Assembly (NCBI GenBank): GCA_905372445.1 | Contig: CAJPPF010000007.1 | Span: forward strand, 1 to 36,588 | Length of the DNA stretch: 36,588 nt | Direction: 5' to 3' | DNA from: an uncultured Prevotella sp. | Lineage (GTDB): Bacteria > Bacteroidota > Bacteroidia > Bacteroidales > Bacteroidaceae | Part shown: positions 33,219-36,588 of the stretch, piece after piece | Numbering within the stretch: the stretch's first letter is position 1 | Layout: the number at the start of each line of letters is the position of its first letter | Notes under the pieces: generated by a model | What the model saw: only the letters and a program-made list of their open reading frames with translations | Database searches by the model: none | What the model was told of the DNA's origin: nothing | Made by a program: the position numbers and the translations under genes

Positions 33219-34660
33219 ATAATCCGCTGCGTATATTCAAAATAAAGAAAGAGGAACGATGGCTGATGCTCTTCGTTCTCGTGTTCCTTACAGGTCTGCA
33301 CGCGCTGCTGATATGTAAGTACTACGACCTGTTCACGCCCATAAAGCGCTTCTACTGGCCGTTGTTCATCCACAATTTCCGTGTGTCGGGTTTCGATCCT
33401 ATCACCTATAGTATCGTGTCAGACTGGTCGGCAGGATATAATGTTTACCGTCATCCATTGCTTGCTTTCTTCATTTATCCGGCGTATCTGCTTAACCAGG
33501 TGCTCATATCTCTGACCGGACAGAACTGTGCTATCTTCGTTGTCGCGGCAATGCAACTGTTCTGGGGTTTCTACGCCATGCTGTTTTTCTACCGTATAGT
33601 GCGTGAGGTGATTGGCGTGAGCCGTAGCGCGGCGACCATTCTGACGGTGTTCTTCCTTTCGTTTGCTTACGTGATGCTGTCGTGCATGGTGCCCGACCAT
33701 TTTGTCATTTCGATGATGCTTCTTTTGCTTGCGCTCTATATCTCGGGCAGAAGACTGCAGTCAGGCAGGAAGTTCGCTATATGGCAGACAGTGCTCTACT
33801 TCTTTCTCACTGCCGGCGTGTCGCTGAACAACGGTCTGAAAATATTTCTCGCCAGCCTGTTTGTCAACGGAAAGTCATTCTTCCGCCCTTCGAATATTCT
33901 TATCGGTGTGCTCTTTCCGGCAGCAATGATTTGGGGATTCAGCCGTTGGGAGTATCGTGTCTTTGTGTGGCCGCAGGAGACACAACGCCATACAGTCAAT
34001 GCCCAACGGAAAGCGAAAAAGCAGAAGAAGGCTCTCGAGATGCTGGCTGCACAGGCGCGGGAGGATTCTCTGCTCCGTGAAAAAGGCGATACGCTGACGT
34101 TACTGGCACGGCAAGCGGCACGTAAAGCCGATGAGCATAAGAAAGCAGAGGAACAGAAGAGGCGTGGACCACGGCAGGGCGCACCTATAGCCAACAGCGG
34201 GTTCGCGCGATGGACAGACATCACATCATCGCGTTGGGATGCGATAGTTGAGAATCTGCTGGGCGAGTCCATACAGCTGCATCAGAGTTATCTTCTCGGC
34301 GACGTGATGCGCTCGCGTCCTATGGTGGTGCGTTATAAGTGTCCGTTGGCTTATGTTGTCGAGGGATTCATTGTCTTACTGTTCCTTGCAGGTATATGGA
34401 TGGGCAGGAGAAACCGATTCCTGTGGCTCGTGATGAGTGTCTTCGGCATGGATGTCGCCTTACATGTCGGACTGGGATTCGGCATTAACGAGGTATACAT
34501 CATGTCGGCGCATTGGATTTATGCCATACCTGTTGCCATAGCCTACCTGCTTAGAGAACCCATGTCAAAACGAGTACGATGGCTTATGATGAGCATTGCC
34601 GTCGTGGCATTATACCTTTTTATATATAATACAGCATTGACAGCAGGTTATCTGCTATGA
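33215..34660 (+). CDS. Polytopic membrane protein (DUF6080-like), possible GT-C glycosyltransferase
   Basis: This 481-residue protein has about ten membrane segments. An early loop reads YNVYRHPLLAFFIYP, which recalls the HPP loop of GT-C glycosyltransferases that use polyprenyl-phosphate sugars. Between about residues 253 and 325 is a long charged insertion rich in Lys, Ala, Glu and Arg with coiled-coil character. It is the last gene of the envelope operon and overlaps the HAD gene by 4 bases. I infer it uses or flips the lipid-linked pentose; a role as a polymerase or scaffold cannot be excluded. Confidence 0.75.
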   Translation: MNNPLRIFKIKKEERWLMLFVLVFLTGLHALLICKYYDLFTPIKRFYWPLFIHNFRVSGFDPITYSIVSDWSAGYNVYRHPLLAFFIYPAYLLNQVLISLTGQNCAIFVVAAMQLFWGFYAMLFFYRIVREVIGVSRSAATILTVFFLSFAYVMLSCMVPDHFVISMMLLLLALYISGRRLQSGRKFAIWQTVLYFFLTAGVSLNNGLKIFLASLFVNGKSFFRPSNILIGVLFPAAMIWGFSRWEYRVFVWPQETQRHTVNAQRKAKKQKKALEMLAAQAREDSLLREKGDTLTLLARQAARKADEHKKAEEQKRRGPRQGAPIANSGFARWTDITSSRWDAIVENLLGESIQLHQSYLLGDVMRSRPMVVRYKCPLAYVVEGFIVLLFLAGIWMGRRNRFLWLVMSVFGMDVALHVGLGFGINEVYIMSAHWIYAIPVAIAYLLREPMSKRVRWLMMSIAVVALYLFIYNTALTAGYLL

Positions 34661-34841
34661 GAAAATTGTCAGACGTAAAGCCTTTGTTGCCGGGGAGGCG
34701 TTACCTCCGTACATGCGCAACTTACACATTTGTGACTTTGCTACCATAACCTGCTATCCACTGACGCAGCGGCATTAAAGGCTATTACATGCTGCGCCAT
34801 CCTTTATCTCACATTCCAACCACCTATGCAGACATTCATAT

Positions 34842-34880
34842 AAACGCAGACACGAACCTCTGCGTTTACTTCTGTTTTTC
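34842..34880 (+). terminator. Possible terminator of the envelope operon
   Basis: AAACGCAGA (34842-34850) and TCTGCGTTT (34859-34867) form a perfect 9-bp stem with an 8-base loop, followed by ACTTCTGTTTTTC. It is about 180 bases after the last stop codon of the operon. Confidence 0.5.
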
Positions 34881-34933
34881 GTTTCTCCGGTCGTGTCTCA
34901 TTGTCTTTCAATGCAAAAAACACACCTCGTTAT

Positions 34934-34965
34934 CTTGGATTTCTACATGTTTTTCATTATATTTG
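34934..34965 (+). promoter_or_regulatory. Promoter of the GH43 gene
   Basis: CTTG (34934-34937), 20 bases, then TATATTTG (34958-34965) fits the Bacteroidota promoter with one mismatch in the -33 box. The leader to the ATG at 35000 is about 28 bases. Confidence 0.65.
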
Positions 34966-34999
34966 CATTATAAAAACTAAACCTATAACTAACATTAAA

Positions 35000-36214
35000 A
35001 TGAAAAAACTATTCTTCTCTTTCCTTCTTCTCATCAATTCATTTGTTGGTAGCGCCGCAGAGATACAGCTCGCTGACCCTACCATATACTATGATGAAGG
35101 CGTTTATTATCTCACCGGCACACTCATGGGCAATGGTTTCCGTATGTATCAGTCGACCGACCTTGTGCATTGGACTCTTTGCGGTAATGCTTCTGAGGGT
35201 CTGGCGCTACATAAGAACGACGTGTTCGGCGACAAATGGTTCTGGGCGCCGCAGATTTTCAAGTACGACGGCGTCTATTACATGGCATACACAGCCAACG
35301 AACTAATCGCCATTGCCAAGAGCGACAGTCCGATAGGACCCTTTAAGATGGACAAAAAGGTGGAGCTTCCGCACGACACGAGGCAGATTGATCCATACGT
35401 ATTCATCGACGACGACGGTAAGATATATCTCTACTATGTGCGTTTTTCCGGCGGAAATACACTGTATGTCAGCGAACTCACCGACGACTTCTCGTCATTC
35501 AAGCCCAACACTCTGAAGAAATGCTTCGGTGCGGAACTCCCTTGGGAGAAACGAAAAGCAACCGTCACGGAAGGACCGGCGATGTTTAAAGACGGAGGAT
35601 ATTACTACCTCATATACTCTGCCAACGACTATGAAAGCCCCGATTATGCCGTGGGATATGCTTATTCGACCAGTCCCACCGGACCGTGGACAAAGCTTGA
35701 CCACCCGTTTCTATCGCGCCACAGCATAGGAATCAACGGCACGGGGCATGGCGACATGTTCCACGATGAACAGGGACAGTGGTATTACGTGTTCCATGTG
35801 CATGCAAGCAACTCACAGGTGCAGACCCGCCGCACGGCTATTGTGCCGATAACTGTCACTGACGACCCTGAGAATAAGTTCATCCCGCAGGTCGACCGCT
35901 TTTTTATTCTCACTGATGATGCTCCTGCCGGGGCAGGTATGCCTGAAGCAAAGACATTCATTAATGCCGGCGGAATAAACTATTCGCTCAGTCAAGGCGC
36001 AAATCGCTACATGCAGGTAGAGTGTAAGGACGTGATGAATTTCGGAGGCTATGAGGGTGAACTCGTCATTCCTGAAACCGTAGAGTACGACGGAACGGAC
36101 TATCCGGTGAAAAGAATTGGCAAAGGAGCCTTCTATAACTGTCGTAAATTGCAGAAGGTCACACTGCCGAATGGCATCATACAGATTGGTACAGGAGCCT
36201 TTGAGTCAAGCTGA
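35000..36214 (+). CDS. GH43 glycosidase with cut BspA-type leucine-rich repeat tail
   Basis: This 404-residue secreted protein has a signal peptide (cut near VGSAA) and a GH43 five-blade propeller. The catalytic base is Asp26 in LADPT, the pKa modulator is Asp131 in QIDPYVF, and the acid is Glu191 in TEGPA. Family members are arabinofuranosidases, xylosidases or galactan-acting enzymes. After about residue 310 there is a linker (NAGGINYSL) and a BspA-like leucine-rich repeat (VKRIGKGAFYNCRKLQKVTLP). The frame stops at TGA 36212-36214 in the middle of a repeat. The open frame from 34901 was shortened to the signal-peptide start at 35000. The catalytic domain is complete, so activity may remain; the tail is truncated. 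Confidence 0.88.
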   Translation: MKKLFFSFLLLINSFVGSAAEIQLADPTIYYDEGVYYLTGTLMGNGFRMYQSTDLVHWTLCGNASEGLALHKNDVFGDKWFWAPQIFKYDGVYYMAYTANELIAIAKSDSPIGPFKMDKKVELPHDTRQIDPYVFIDDDGKIYLYYVRFSGGNTLYVSELTDDFSSFKPNTLKKCFGAELPWEKRKATVTEGPAMFKDGGYYYLIYSANDYESPDYAVGYAYSTSPTGPWTKLDHPFLSRHSIGINGTGHGDMFHDEQGQWYYVFHVHASNSQVQTRRTAIVPITVTDDPENKFIPQVDRFFILTDDAPAGAGMPEAKTFINAGGINYSLSQGANRYMQVECKDVMNFGGYEGELVIPETVEYDGTDYPVKRIGKGAFYNCRKLQKVTLPNGIIQIGTGAFESS

Positions 36215-36292
36215 ATAAGAAGCGTCTCATTGCCTGAAACGGTGACGCAACTGGGTTATCAAGCTTTCAAGGACTGTACGAACCAACCGTAG
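36215..36292 (+). pseudogene. Remnant of the GH43 leucine-rich repeat tail after the stop codon
   Basis: Read in the same frame past TGA 36212-36214, the next 25 codons encode IRSVSLPETVTQLGYQAFKD then CTNQP, another good BspA-type repeat, before TAG at 36290. The last codons overlap the start of a REP copy (36288). The sequence therefore looks like the former continuation of the GH43 gene, cut by a nonsense change and then by the REP sequence. Confidence 0.7.
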
Positions 36293-36483
36293 GGACGTGA
36301 TTTATCACGTTCCGCCTCGCACGGAAAACAAGCGCGTCAGCCGTAGGGGCATGATTTATCACATTACGCCTCCCTCCGTTAAAACAAATTATTGGTGTCC
36401 GGTAAAAACTGAATGAAAGTTCTGCAAGCCTTTATGTATCGGCATTTGCCAGACGGCGAAGGGGCGTGATTTATCACGTTCCG
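36288..36483. repeat. Three direct REP copies
   Basis: Copies at 36288-36314, 36342-36368 and 36457-36483 match the right arm of the REPIN-like elements (core GTGATTTATCAC) with one to three changes each. All are in the same orientation, unlike the inverted pairs at 24-149 and 14156-14280. Confidence 0.8.
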
Positions 36484-36544
36484 CAATATTTAAGGAACAA
36501 ATAGCTCGCGCAATGGACTCTGCGCTGAGGCGGAACGTCAGCAC

Positions 36545-36588
36545 ATCTGCTCAACAATCGAACAAAATCAGTCAAGGAGTCTAATGAC
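36545..36588 (-). mobile_element. Terminus of a second copy of the small mobile element, cut by the window edge
   Basis: Read on the minus strand, these bases align with 14336-14378 of the element at 14327-14519, including TTGTTGAGCAGAT and the inner part of the inverted repeat (GTCATTAG against GTCAATAG). Over the inner 28 bases 25 match. The outer part of the inverted repeat would lie beyond the window. It could be another non-autonomous copy or the end of the full parent insertion sequence. Confidence 0.55.

Larger units (their letters stand above)
34661..34999. other. Gap between the envelope operon and the GH43 gene
   Basis: No gene is convincing. A 9-bp hairpin with downstream T (34842-34880) may end the envelope operon, and a promoter for the GH43 gene lies at 34934-34965. 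The short frame at 34789-34980 overlaps both and is rejected. Confidence 0.75.
36215..36588. other. Non-coding right end: REP cluster and element edge
   Basis: Apart from the leucine-rich remnant there is no gene. Three REP copies lie in the same orientation at 36288-36314, 36342-36368 and 36457-36483. The last 44 bases match the end of the small mobile element of locus B. Confidence 0.75.

Noticed and set aside
34789..34980. Small plus-strand frame before GH43
   Set aside because: It overlaps the terminator-like hairpin and the GH43 promoter and has a hydrophobic but featureless sequence.
1..36588. tRNA or rRNA genes
   Set aside because: No cloverleaf-like T-loop sequence or conserved rRNA segment was found by eye in the gaps. 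A covariance-model scan would settle this.

Overview
The window looks like Bacteroidota chromosome, most likely Prevotella or a close relative. The evidence is SusC/SusD pairs, surface lipoproteins with acidic residues after the lipobox cysteine, a type IX secretion-like C-terminal tail, BspA-type leucine-rich repeats, and promoters of the Bacteroidota form (TTTG, about 20 bases, TAnnTTTG). No rRNA, tRNA, CRISPR array or complete transposase was found.

Layout. (1) 1-923 is non-coding: an inverted-repeat (REPIN-like) element, a 22-nt tandem array and a terminator. (2) 924-14005 is a polysaccharide utilization locus. On the minus strand, in transcription order, it has a secreted SusE/F-like binding protein, SusC, SusD, a GH30 lipoprotein, a surface glycan-binding lipoprotein and a GH3 beta-glucosidase. 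A SusR-like membrane regulator is divergent. The gene order from SusC to GH3 matches the fungal beta-1,6-glucan locus of Bacteroides thetaiotaomicron, so beta-1,6-glucan is the best substrate guess. (3) 14006-14862 is a repeat-rich gap with a second REPIN-like element, a small terminal-inverted-repeat element with a target duplication, a terminator-like hairpin and a second 22-nt array. (4) 14863-20635 is a minus-strand housekeeping operon: tsaB, a DUF4290 gene, murA, rimM, dxr, rseP. (5) 20722-27518 is a divergent plus-strand operon: yicC-like, gmk, a 1686-residue reading frame joining NadD, a GT2 glycosyltransferase and a GH2 glycosidase, and a small unknown gene. (6) 27519-27901 holds a third 22-nt array and tandem promoters. 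(7) 27902-34660 is a tightly packed envelope-modification operon: phosphoethanolamine-transferase-like protein, two acyltransferase-3 proteins, a UbiA-family phosphoribosyl transferase, a HAD phosphatase and a polytopic protein. (8) 35000-36214 is a secreted GH43 enzyme whose leucine-rich-repeat tail is cut by a stop codon and then by a REP repeat. (9) 36215-36588 holds three REP copies and the edge of another mobile element.

How the genes work together. In the utilization locus, the GH30 lipoprotein would cut glucan at the surface, the lipoprotein and the SusE/F-like protein would hold it, SusCD would import oligosaccharides, and periplasmic GH3 would release glucose. The regulator probably senses a sugar in the periplasm. 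The 27.9-34.7 kb operon would build and decorate an envelope glycan or lipid using a polyprenyl-phosphate pentose donor; this is inference.

The points most worth checking are the NadD-GT2-GH2 fusion, the three 22-nt arrays with flanking repeats, the small mobile element inserted in the centre of a REP palindrome, and the envelope operon.
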